Of a stretch of DNA of 12,814 nucleotides, positions 6,570-12,814 are shown piece by piece. The stretch comes from JBDREF01 sp043820045 (lineage in GTDB: Bacteria; Planctomycetota; Phycisphaerae; Sedimentisphaerales; Anaerobacaceae). The stretch spans positions 1-12,814 of the forward strand of contig JBDREF010000242.1 of NCBI GenBank assembly GCA_043820045.1, in the 5' to 3' direction. The notes under the pieces are model-generated. The model searched no databases, was not told the origin of the DNA, and worked only from the letters and a program-made list of their open reading frames with translations. The position numbers were made by a program, and so were the translations under genes. Each line of letters begins with the position of its first letter. The stretch's first letter is position 1.

Positions 6570-8054
6570 TCATTGGCCGTGCATAGTACTCTCATGCAGC
6601 AGGAATGCTTTAGCTTCAGGAGCATCCTTATCCTTCCAGCCGTAGAAGAGGAGCATGCCATCCACAACGCTTCCATCTGGTCTTGTCACCGGCTGAATGT
6701 TATTGTATTTCCAACCCGGATATCCGGATTCCTCGGGCGTCAGGTCCCGCTGCTTTTTCCATGTGTTTCCCTTGTCGGCAGAGACCCATTCTTCGACATT
6801 TCCTCCTCCATATCCGTCCATATAGCCGCCTGTATTGAGGTATCCATCGCCGACGATCAGATAGGCGTGCAATGTGCCGTCTTCGTCCCGCGCCAAATGG
6901 CAGCTATTCCATTGATGGTTGGAGCGGGTGACAGGCGTCTGCTTCCACCTTCCTTCTGCCCGTCTAACGTAATAGTGTTGGTGGTCCTCGAGTGTTTCTT
7001 CTGAAAGCACGTGCAGAAAAGCGGGATCTCCATCTTCATCGAGAGCTATGGTGGGCGGAACACCCGCCCCGCGCCATTTCGTATCCCAAATCCTGCATTT
7101 CGCATCGGCCTGATCTATGTCAATAGGCGTGCTCATGCTTTCGCCATCGAAGTTGGTCACATCGTGCGTTTGCAGGTCGATTTTGACGTAGTAAAGGTTA
7201 TACTTCCATTCATTCCCCACCGCCCGGTCGTATCGCGGGTTGTAAAACCTCTTTGGGTCATCGGACTTGTTATCGTCGTAGGTTATGAAAGCTACGTGGA
7301 GAAATTTGCCATCCCGGCTTGGCAGTACCGTGTGATATGACGACCATTCGGTCCTGCCCTTGATATCCATATCGGTCACATCCCTGGCGGGCCCCGTCCA
7401 CATCTTTCCGTTGTCATCTGTAATACGGTATGTCCATGAGCTGGTGTGACCGTCTGTGCGATAATAAATCAATTCCTTGTTGTCTCGTATCCTAAAAAAG
7501 GTTGGGTAGGATATTTTTCGAGCGATCTGTGCCCCTATATCCCAGGAGTCAAGGCTGGTACCAATACTCCCGGGTCGTTTGGAAATCAAGTGTGTGCCGG
7601 GGGTTTTGTGGCAGCCGAACAGAACATGCAAATAATCGTTTTCATCAGCCCATATGACCGGGCCGTAATGGTGGTCGCGGCTTGCAGGTCCGAGGGTTAC
7701 TATTTCTGAGAATTCCCGCGTAAGCGGATCATATGTGACAGCCATAGGCTTGGTCGGGGTCTTAGGCCGATCTCCGATTTGTCCACCGGCGTTGAAAACA
7801 ATGTGGACCTTGTTGTTGAGATAGACCGACTGAGGCCTCTGCCTGCGATCGTAGAGCATTTTGATCTGCCCTCCTTCGCCAAAAGCCACAGGGACCCGCT
7901 CTGCTTTTAGTCCTTTCTGTGTCGGAGACATTTTGACTGGAACGGCTTGTGTTGAATCATTTCCTTTTCGTGATGGTCTTTCCGGTCCTTCACCGCATGC
8001 AATCATGGTCAGCAAAACGAGACAAGCTGAAGATGACAAGGCCTTTTTCTTCAT
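6570..8054 (-). CDS. BNR_4-type beta-propeller lipoprotein, possible polysaccharide lyase
   Basis: 494 residues. The N-terminus is a lipoprotein-type signal: K-K-K, hydrophobic stretch, then M-I-A-C with Cys20 as the probable lipidated residue (Met at -3 is unusual). A ~30-residue polar linker leads into a seven-bladed-propeller-like body of the BNR_4 kind. Blade-like repeats include V-Y-L-N-N-K-V-H-I-V-F-N, D-E-N-D-Y-L-H-V-L-F-G, D-G-K-F-L-H-V-A-F, D-G-D-P-A-F-L-H-V-L and D-G-T-L-H-A-Y-L. BNR_4 contains ulvan lyases (PL24/PL25) and many uncharacterised proteins. The conserved neighbourhood of their two histidines is visible as R-D-H-H-Y-G-P (H128/H129) and F-G-C-H-K (H149), followed by S-Y-P-T-F and Y-Y-R (R199). 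Lyase activity is therefore plausible but not shown; substrate unknown. Start ATG 8054 has AGGAG (AGGAGAAAAGGTA) upstream; the frame continues to 8099 without support. Own promoter at 8184-8213. Confidence 0.85.
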   Translation of the reverse strand: MKKKALSSSACLVLLTMIACGEGPERPSRKGNDSTQAVPVKMSPTQKGLKAERVPVAFGEGGQIKMLYDRRQRPQSVYLNNKVHIVFNAGGQIGDRPKTPTKPMAVTYDPLTREFSEIVTLGPASRDHHYGPVIWADENDYLHVLFGCHKTPGTHLISKRPGSIGTSLDSWDIGAQIARKISYPTFFRIRDNKELIYYRTDGHTSSWTYRITDDNGKMWTGPARDVTDMDIKGRTEWSSYHTVLPSRDGKFLHVAFITYDDNKSDDPKRFYNPRYDRAVGNEWKYNLYYVKIDLQTHDVTNFDGESMSTPIDIDQADAKCRIWDTKWRGAGVPPTIALDEDGDPAFLHVLSEETLEDHQHYYVRRAEGRWKQTPVTRSNHQWNSCHLARDEDGTLHAYLIVGDGYLNTGGYMDGYGGGNVEEWVSADKGNTWKKQRDLTPEESGYPGWKYNNIQPVTRPDGSVVDGMLLFYGWKDKDAPEAKAFLLHESTMHGQ

Positions 8055-8183
8055 TACCTTTTCTCCTGTATTTGGCCGAGATTTCCCGTTGGACTCCATG
8101 GCGCTTCTTTATGCTGCACCTCCTATGATGCCGATGCACTGCAACACAAAGCCCCATTCAATTCGATCCGGTGCGTTCACATA

Positions 8184-8213
8184 ATTATAATAGTTCTCGC
8201 CGTTTGGGGGCAA
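8184..8213 (-). promoter_or_regulatory. Sigma70-like promoter for the propeller lipoprotein gene
   Basis: On the - strand TTGCCC (8213-8208, 4 of 6 to TTGACA), an 18-base spacer, and a perfect TATAAT (8189-8184). Transcription would start near 8177, giving a leader of about 120 bases before ATG 8054. Confidence 0.5.
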
Positions 8214-8266
8214 CAGTTTCCATTTTCCCTTGAAGCTCCATATTCGCATTTTACACCATCGAATGC

Positions 8267-8272
8267 TATAAT
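8267..8272 (+). promoter_or_regulatory. Possible -10 element for the PhoD-like gene
   Basis: A perfect TATAAT on the + strand about 118 bases before the ATG. The expected -35 position (8244-8250, TCGCATT) is poor, so an activator or other sigma factor would be needed, or the match is chance. Confidence 0.3.
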
Positions 8273-8389
8273 GCCTATTGAATCGATTTACATGGCTCTC
8301 TTGCGGTGGTCCGATTCCCGCTTGACAGCCGCACGTATTACGGAAGAGAGTCAACGAATATTAGAGGATTTGGGGAATGCACCGTGAAA

Positions 8390-9907
8390 ATGAAAAGACG
8401 GCAATTCATAAAAGGAGCGATTGGCATTTCAACAACGGCGATAATGCCCTTCCAAGCAGGCGCGGCGCTGGCGGCGAAGAAGGATAAAAAGAAAAAAGCC
8501 AAAGACAGAAAGGATGAGCTGGCGGGCAATTTGACGCTCTTGAATCAGTGGGGTGAACAGCCCGCGAATGTGCAGCAGGTGTATACAGTCGTATTCAAGG
8601 CGCTGGCGGCCAGACCCGACGCGACATACGCCGATGTGGCAGCAGACCCCGAGGTACAGCGGGTGTGTGCCGAGAATGGCGTGGTGCATCTGGGAGGGCC
8701 GATGCTGGGCACAGTCAGTTCGCGAGGAGCGCGAGTATGGGTGCGCACGCTTAAACCAGCCAATGTCGAGGTGCAGGTGACGGTCGACGGTGGCAGGAAA
8801 ACGTTCGGGCCCGTCGCCAGCACCGTGGCAACCGACCTGAGTACCGTCGTCCCTGTGACAGGTCTCGAACCCTCGACCACCTACCCGTATCGTGTGCTGG
8901 TCGATGGCAAAGTAATAAACATTCCGGCACATGCCGCCATCACTACATCGCCGAGTGAATCGAGTCATGGAAAAGTCCGCATAGCTTTCGGCACATGTAC
9001 ACACAGGTGGGGACTGGGCAATCAGAAACAGTGGACTCTCATTCGCCGGCGAAAACCGGCGGCCATGCTGCTGGGCGGCGACATCGCCGTGCAGGACAGG
9101 AATAATCACTTGGGACTGCACCGCGCGGACTACCTCTTGCGCGACTCCTTCCCGGCATGGCAGGATTTCACAGCAGCCATTCCCGTCTGTGCGACCTGGG
9201 ACGATCACGATTACTTCGACAACGACCTGTGGGGTATTCCGAAAGGCTACACCCGCCGGGACAAGGAATGCGTGTGCGACGTGTTCCGCCGGGCCTGGAA
9301 CAATCCCTCTTACGGGTTCGGCGACGAGCGGCGCGGCGTATTTCTTCGCACGCGCATCGGCCCATGCGACGCTATCATGGTCGACGAGCGGTATTTCCGT
9401 ACCGGCGAAAAAGGTTCGTTTCTCGGCGCCGAACAGATGGCATGGCTTGAAGAGCAACTGCTCGACTGCAAGGGGCCGTTTATTATCCTTTCGTGCGGCA
9501 CTATGTGGAGCGATTACGTCTCGAACGGCAAAGATTCGTGGGGAGTGTGGGACCCTGCGGGTCGTGAGCGGATCTTCAAATTCATCGAGAAACACCGAAT
9601 TGGGGGTGTCCTGCTGATTTCCGGTGACCGGCACGGCGCACGCGGCTTCCGCATTCCTCGGCCTTCCGGTTTCAATTTATACGAATTCGAAGCGGGAAGC
9701 CTTGGCGGCAGGAAAGGCCCTGCGGTGACGAAGCCTGAGTGGGATACACAGTTCTATGGTATCGCCAGCGAGTACGCCTTTGGCGAGTTTACGATTGATG
9801 CCACGTTACCCGATCCTGAAGTCACATTCCGGTTGATTCAGGACGACGGCACAGTTGTCCATGAACTGAAATTGACGTGCAGCCAACTGACACCTTCAGG
9901 CAATTGA
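8390..9907 (+). CDS. Tat-exported PhoD-like metallophosphatase
   Basis: 505 residues of the PhoD/alkaline phosphatase D family, Ca/Fe-dependent phosphomonoesterase or phosphodiesterase acting outside the cytoplasm. The N-terminus is a Tat signal: K-R-R-Q-F-I-K-G (2-9), hydrophobic stretch, A-L-A-A-K. A lysine-rich linker (30-42) follows. An Fn3-like N-terminal domain lies at ~98-190 (G-P-M-L-G, A-R-V-W-V-R-T, Y-P-Y-R-V). The metallophosphatase domain at ~195-495 has F-G-T-C-T-H (200-205), G-G-D (229-231), W-D-D-H-D-Y-F-D-N-D (270-279) and S-G-D-R-H-G (411-416), so all metal-ligand motifs are intact. Length is typical. Substrate could be phosphate esters or diester polymers such as teichoic-acid-like material; the family does not decide. 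ATG 8390 gives the best Tat signal; GTG 8384, two codons earlier, has GGGGAA (8372-8377) at a better distance and is an equal alternative. Confidence 0.93.
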   Translation: MKRRQFIKGAIGISTTAIMPFQAGAALAAKKDKKKKAKDRKDELAGNLTLLNQWGEQPANVQQVYTVVFKALAARPDATYADVAADPEVQRVCAENGVVHLGGPMLGTVSSRGARVWVRTLKPANVEVQVTVDGGRKTFGPVASTVATDLSTVVPVTGLEPSTTYPYRVLVDGKVINIPAHAAITTSPSESSHGKVRIAFGTCTHRWGLGNQKQWTLIRRRKPAAMLLGGDIAVQDRNNHLGLHRADYLLRDSFPAWQDFTAAIPVCATWDDHDYFDNDLWGIPKGYTRRDKECVCDVFRRAWNNPSYGFGDERRGVFLRTRIGPCDAIMVDERYFRTGEKGSFLGAEQMAWLEEQLLDCKGPFIILSCGTMWSDYVSNGKDSWGVWDPAGRERIFKFIEKHRIGGVLLISGDRHGARGFRIPRPSGFNLYEFEAGSLGGRKGPAVTKPEWDTQFYGIASEYAFGEFTIDATLPDPEVTFRLIQDDGTVVHELKLTCSQLTPSGN

Positions 9908-10035
9908 TGCCACCCATCCGGAGAGATATGATTCAAAGAGTTGAAGCACAGTTGAAGGAATCAGACCATACAGACAGTCGCCCATGTGGCGTAAATGTCA
10001 GATCAAGTACTGGCTACTACACATGATGTTACAAA

Positions 10036-10109
10036 CGCGCCCGGCAGGACTCGAACCTGCAACCTTCGGATTCGAAGTCCGCGACTCTATCCAATTGAGC
10101 TACGGGCGC
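10036..10109 (-). tRNA. tRNA-Arg (anticodon TCG)
   Basis: On the - strand a complete cloverleaf: acceptor GCGCCCG with CGGGCGC (7 bp), D-arm GCTC/GAGT with AATTGGATA loop, anticodon arm (C)GGA-CTTCGAA-TCC(G) with anticodon TCG, 5-base variable region AGGTT, and T-arm GCAGG-TTCGAGT-CCTGC. The discriminator is G and the CCA end is not encoded. The outermost anticodon-stem pair is a G-A mismatch. It reads arginine CGN codons (CGA at least). It is a single gene with its own promoter; no integration footprint (duplicated 3' end) was found in the window. Confidence 0.97.
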
Positions 10110-10130
10110 AAGAACCTTCAAGTGCTTGCA

Positions 10131-10159
10131 GTTTTAGTACTTACACCATCGGATGTCAA
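10131..10159 (-). promoter_or_regulatory. Sigma70 promoter of tRNA-Arg
   Basis: On the - strand a perfect -35 TTGACA (10159-10154), exactly 17 bases, then TAAAAC (10136-10131) as -10. Predicted start is about 15 bases before the mature tRNA 5' end. Confidence 0.7.
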
Positions 10160-10284
10160 TTCTTTTTTGTGTGGGTGCCGGCAGTGCCTGAGCCCGGCGA
10201 TCTATCATCCAGATACTCGTCTAAAGTCCCCCTCATGTTGATCCTGAAGGCAAGAGTTATATCTTCACCATTCAGGAATCTCTT

Positions 10285-10314
10285 ATGGCATGAATTTCAA
10301 AATTCGGATACAAT
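10285..10314 (+). promoter_or_regulatory. Possible promoter for the ceramidase-like gene
   Basis: ATGGCA (10285-10290, 4 of 6), an 18-base spacer and TACAAT (10309-10314, 5 of 6). Leader to ATG 10452 would be about 130 bases. Confidence 0.35.
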
Positions 10315-10451
10315 ACCACCCGACTTATTAATCGAGAACGCAATGACTGCGAGTGTGAGTTGAAAATGTATCCGTCAGGATGGGCCTGTTGGCTATGCCA
10401 CGCTGATCGGTCCACTGCAAGTTGTTTTTGTTCTGTCCGGAGGTATGTTCC

Positions 10452-11786
10452 ATGAACAGGAAACCGTTTAAGCCGGTGCTCATATCATTGATGGCGGCGA
10501 TCGTATTGTGCCTATTCCAGGGCAGGGAAGCTTTTGCAGAGTTTCGGGCCGCCATCGCCGTACGCGACGTGACCCCGGATCCTCTTCTGGGCGTTTCAGG
10601 CGGCGTCGGCCCTACCCATCCGGCTAACAGGAAGATCGGCCAATTAACCGTGCGCGCCTTGACGCTTGAAAACAACGGCACGCGCGTCGCTATCTGCAGC
10701 ACGGATTTCCTTGGGTTCCCCGGCGTGCTCTGCAACAAAGTCCGCAAACAGGTGCGGGGCATCCCGCCGGAGAACATCCTCATCGGCGCCACGCACAACC
10801 ACAGCGGGCCTGACTGCTACGGCTTCCCCGACCAGACCGGCAAAACCGCCGCCGACATCGAATACCTAAACAGCGTGTGCGCGAAATTGGCCGACGCGAT
10901 CAACCAGACCGTGGGAGAGCTAAGGCCGGCTGTTGCCCGGATTGCAACCGGGACGGCGAGGGGCAAAATTGCATACAATTATTACGCCGAGCAGTTATAC
11001 GACCCCAGGTGCCACGTCATCCAGATTCTCGACGGGCAGCACAAGCCATTCGCCACACTCGTGAACTACGCCTGCCATCCCGAGGTGATCGGTGCCGACC
11101 AGGGCATTCTGGGCCCTGACTTCGTAGGCCCGCTGTATGACCGGATTCAGGAACAAGGCGGCGGCACAGGCATCTTCATGAACGGCGCATTGGGAGGCAT
11201 GGTCACAGCCGATTGCCGGGGGCCCGACGGCAAAGACATGCGCACGTGGGATGAATGCATTCGCATCGGCAGGCTTCTCGCCGACGAGGCCCTTCGTATT
11301 GCCGCCGGTGCACCCGTTCTGGAAGACCCCGGACTGTTCTGCGACGATACGACTATCAGGCTTCCCGTGGAAAATGATGTTCTGCGTACCGTGGTGGAAC
11401 TCTCGCCATTGGGCTTCGAATTGGACCAGGGCGGACATGTGAGCACGCAAGTTAACGTCGTGAATCTCGGCAGCGCCCAGATACTCACTATCCCCGGCGA
11501 GGCCCTGCCCAACATGGGTTACTACCTCAAACGCAAGATGCACGGCGAGCACAACCTGCTTTTCGGCCTCACCAACGACGCCTTCGGCTACATTATGGTC
11601 AAAGAGGACTGGGATAGCTTCGGCCGCTACGCCTATATAACCCGTACCTGCCTTGGCGAGATGACCGGCGAGATCCTTATCGAAGAGTCGCTTAAGTTCG
11701 CGGATGCCTGTCCTCGTCCGCAGTCCTTGGGACTCTCCCGCAAGGGACGCCTGACGGTGCTTACGGAGAGCACCGCCGGCCACTGA
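10452..11786 (+). CDS. Secreted neutral/alkaline ceramidase-like hydrolase
   Basis: 444 residues, similar to the N-terminal catalytic domain of neutral/alkaline (non-lysosomal) ceramidases, zinc amidases that cleave N-acyl linkages of sphingolipids. Signal peptide at ~1-29 (basic start, hydrophobic core, E-A-F-A). Domain begins F-R-A-A-I-A-V-R-D-V-T-P. Zinc-site motifs: A-T-H-N-H-S-G-P-D (113-121), Y-A-C-H-P (206-210, H209), P-G-E (348-350) and N-D-A-F-G-Y (375-380), matching the His/His/Glu/Tyr ligand set of the family. The region where true ceramidases carry N-A-G-x-x-S-P with the catalytic Ser reads N-G-A-L-G-G-M-V here (244-251), with no serine. The C-terminal immunoglobulin-like domain of classical ceramidases is absent. 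Substrate may therefore differ; a generic metal-dependent amidase or esterase is possible. Start chosen for GGAGG (10439-10443) 8 bases upstream. Convergent with the TPR gene, 30 bases apart. Confidence 0.87.
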   Translation: MNRKPFKPVLISLMAAIVLCLFQGREAFAEFRAAIAVRDVTPDPLLGVSGGVGPTHPANRKIGQLTVRALTLENNGTRVAICSTDFLGFPGVLCNKVRKQVRGIPPENILIGATHNHSGPDCYGFPDQTGKTAADIEYLNSVCAKLADAINQTVGELRPAVARIATGTARGKIAYNYYAEQLYDPRCHVIQILDGQHKPFATLVNYACHPEVIGADQGILGPDFVGPLYDRIQEQGGGTGIFMNGALGGMVTADCRGPDGKDMRTWDECIRIGRLLADEALRIAAGAPVLEDPGLFCDDTTIRLPVENDVLRTVVELSPLGFELDQGGHVSTQVNVVNLGSAQILTIPGEALPNMGYYLKRKMHGEHNLLFGLTNDAFGYIMVKEDWDSFGRYAYITRTCLGEMTGEILIEESLKFADACPRPQSLGLSRKGRLTVLTESTAGH

Positions 11787-11816
11787 CACGAAATGGTACT
11801 GGCGGATTGCCTCGAC

Positions 11817-12254
11817 TCATTTCTCCGCTCCCGCAGTCTCCTCCAGTGCCTTGAGAAACTCAGACGGGACCCGATGGCCGAGACTTTGCGCTTTTTGCAC
11901 GTCGGCCCGGGCTTTGTCATATTCTCCCTTATCGTAGCGAGCGACGGCACGGTTGTAGTAGGCCTCGGCAAAGTCCGGGTTAAGCTCGATAGCTTTGTCG
12001 AAATCTGATATGGCGAGGTCGCACTGGCCCTTCTCATAATAGGCCGTACCGCGATTGCAGTAGGCTTCGGGAAAGTCCCCCGCTATCGCAAGGGCCTTGT
12101 AGAAACACGCGATAGCCTGGTCATACTCTCCTTTGGCTATGTGGACGGTTCCGCGATTGTAGTAGGACACCCCCCGCATGAACCCAAGGAAGAAATAGGC
12201 CACGGTCACCAACACTATTACCGCTACAGTTATGACCCAATGCTTCTGCCGCAT
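11817..12254 (-). CDS. Membrane-anchored TPR protein
   Basis: 145 residues. One N-terminal transmembrane helix (about 7-27, few charges) is followed by three consecutive tetratricopeptide repeats at about 29-62, 63-96 and 97-130. They show the W/Y-x-N-R-G...A-x-x-x-x-K-G-x-x-x-x-A-I...F-x-K-A-I pattern and the typical L-N-P-D-F-A-E-A-Y linker. TPRs mediate protein-protein contacts; the partner is unknown. The helix orientation would place the repeats in the periplasm if it acts as an uncleaved signal anchor. ATG 12254 has GGAG (12267-12264) with a 9-base spacer; a TTG five codons upstream is less likely. No intrinsic terminator was seen in the 30 bases that separate its stop from the convergent ceramidase-like gene. 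Confidence 0.88.
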   Translation of the reverse strand: MRQKHWVITVAVIVLVTVAYFFLGFMRGVSYYNRGTVHIAKGEYDQAIACFYKALAIAGDFPEAYCNRGTAYYEKGQCDLAISDFDKAIELNPDFAEAYYNRAVARYDKGEYDKARADVQKAQSLGHRVPSEFLKALEETAGAEK

Positions 12255-12395
12255 CACGTTGTTCTCCAATTGTTACGGAAGACAGATCAAGCAACCCGAA
12301 TCAACTCGATGCTATTAGATATCTGCACTTTTCTCACCACTCAAGCAAAAAATCACAGCCCGGGCAATCCGCGATGGATACGCGCCGGAACAAAC

Positions 12396-12424
12396 TGGAA
12401 TATCGCAGGCAAATAGGGTATCAT
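12396..12424 (+). promoter_or_regulatory. Possible promoter for the PQQ-propeller gene
   Basis: TGGAAT (12396-12401, weak -35), 17 bases, TATCAT (12419-12424, 5 of 6 to TATAAT). The leader would be about 55 bases. Confidence 0.3.
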
Positions 12425-12485
12425 TCCGGCAACAGGCCTGAACGAGGGCCTTGGATGAATCCATGTTGCAGAAAGGATTTGGGTA

Positions 12486-12814
12486 ATGTACAGAACTCTC
12501 CTCGTTGCCGTAATCGCAAGCCTCCTCCTGTCTTCCAACATCTTCGCAGAGGCCGACTGGCCACAGTTTCGCGGACTCGGCGCCGGAGTCGCCGAAGACG
12601 CGATCCTGCCTTCGGCCTGGAGCACCACCGAGAACGTCGCCTGGAAAGTCGAAATACCGGGCCTTGCCTGGTCCTCGCCGATAGTCTGGGGCGATAGGGT
12701 ATTTGTCACCTCGGCCGTCGGCGCCGACGATGGCGAGGAGCCCAAGAAAGGACTGTACCTCGGAGGCAACCGAGACAAACCCTCCGAAAAGACTCACCGC
12801 TGGGTGGTCTATTG
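12486..12814 (+). CDS. PQQ-like/BamB-type beta-propeller protein, N-terminal part (partial)
   Basis: The frame is open from ATG 12486 to the window end (109 complete codons), so the gene continues outside. A signal peptide occupies residues 1-21 or so (hydrophobic core, N-I-F-A). It is followed by D-W-P-Q-F-R-G (24-30), L-P-S-A-W-S, E-N-V-A-W-K-V-E-I-P-G and W-S-S-P-I-V-W-G-D-R-V-F-V-T-S-A. This is the hallmark opening of the planctomycete outer-membrane-assembly/PQQ-binding-like propeller family, one WD-like blade per W-x-x-x-V-x-x-x-x-V repeat. These are exported proteins of unclear role; PQQ binding is not established for most. AAAGGA (12472-12477) lies 8 bases before the ATG. Confidence 0.9.
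   Translation, partial: MYRTLLVAVIASLLLSSNIFAEADWPQFRGLGAGVAEDAILPSAWSTTENVAWKVEIPGLAWSSPIVWGDRVFVTSAVGADDGEEPKKGLYLGGNRDKPSEKTHRWVVY

Larger units (their letters stand above)
8055..8389. other. Divergent intergenic region (propeller lipoprotein / PhoD-like gene)
   Basis: A 335-base A+T-rich region between two divergently transcribed secreted-protein genes. It holds a - strand promoter (8184-8213), a + strand -10 candidate (8267-8272), and ribosome-binding sites at both ends. I see no further gene or RNA in it. Confidence 0.6.
10110..10451. other. Divergent intergenic region (tRNA-Arg / ceramidase-like gene)
   Basis: A 342-base region with the tRNA promoter at its left end and a possible + strand promoter in the middle. 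A GCCGG/CCGGC hairpin (10177-10181 with 10194-10198) lies beside a T-run on its upstream side, the wrong side for a + strand terminator. No gene recognised. Confidence 0.55.

Noticed and set aside
8429..9634. 401-codon open frame on the - strand
   Set aside because: It lies wholly inside the PhoD-like gene, has no recognisable domain, and the + strand frame carries all family motifs.
10036..10109. tRNA-Arg as integration site of the element that left the recombinase remnant
   Set aside because: No duplicate of the tRNA 3' end was found near the remnant or elsewhere in the window, and the two are 7 kb apart.
8251..10155. TTACACCATCGRATG shared between 8251-8265 and 10141-10155, both in divergent promoter regions
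   Set aside because: A 14/15 match between two places in a 12.8-kb window is expected several times by chance, and at 10141 it mostly covers the spacer of the tRNA promoter.
9995..10363. Open frame on the + strand over the tRNA with a P-G-R-T-R-T-C-N-L-R-I-R-S-P-R-L-Y-P-I-E-L-R-A segment
   Set aside because: This is the well-known false protein made by translating the antisense of a tRNA gene; the tRNA-Arg explains it fully.
10995..11789. 264-codon open frame on the - strand
   Set aside because: It is the antisense shadow of the ceramidase-like gene, with no family character or ribosome-binding site.

Overview
The window looks like chromosomal DNA of a Planctomycetota bacterium, most likely a Phycisphaerae or Sedimentisphaerales-type lineage. 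The signs are a pseudopilin with the KAFTLIELLVVIAIIALL N-terminus and an H-X9-DG C-terminal motif, very large secreted proteins built from Fn3-like, discoidin and 'DDFESY' sandwich domains, and a 'DWPQFRG' PQQ-propeller protein. The assignment rests on protein style only; there is no rRNA or other marker in the window.

Layout. Bases 1-361 hold the 3' end of a secreted sandwich-domain protein, followed by a strong intrinsic terminator. Next, on the + strand, come an H-X9-DG pseudopilin (771-1634), a two-TM small protein (1791-2120) and, overlapping it, an OsmC-family peroxidase (2107-2640). Directly after, and overlapping, the OsmC stop codon lies a long folded inverted repeat (2635-2789) with the architecture of an integron attC recombination site, then an intrinsic terminator and a 5'-truncated tyrosine-recombinase remnant on the - strand (2886-3164). 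A 987-residue secreted multidomain protein (- strand, 3253-6216) and a BNR_4-type beta-propeller lipoprotein (- strand, 6570-8054) follow. The latter is divergent from a Tat-exported PhoD-like phosphatase/phosphodiesterase (+, 8390-9907). A tRNA-Arg(TCG) on the - strand (10036-10109) has a near-consensus promoter. Then come a secreted neutral-ceramidase-like hydrolase (+, 10452-11786), a convergent membrane-anchored TPR protein (-, 11817-12254), and the 5' end of a PQQ/BamB-like propeller protein (+, 12486-end).

How it fits together. Most products are exported: lipoprotein propeller, Tat phosphatase, ceramidase-like hydrolase, sandwich-domain proteins and a pseudopilin. This is consistent with an envelope- and polymer-processing accessory region of a particle- or polysaccharide-degrading planctomycete. 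Most genes appear to be separate transcription units; only the TM protein/OsmC pair is clearly coupled. The most noteworthy element is the lone attC-like site behind the TM/OsmC pair, next to a decayed non-IntI-looking recombinase. The pair may be an integron-type cassette stranded in a chromosome, and two paralogous secreted-protein 3' ends point toward it from either side.
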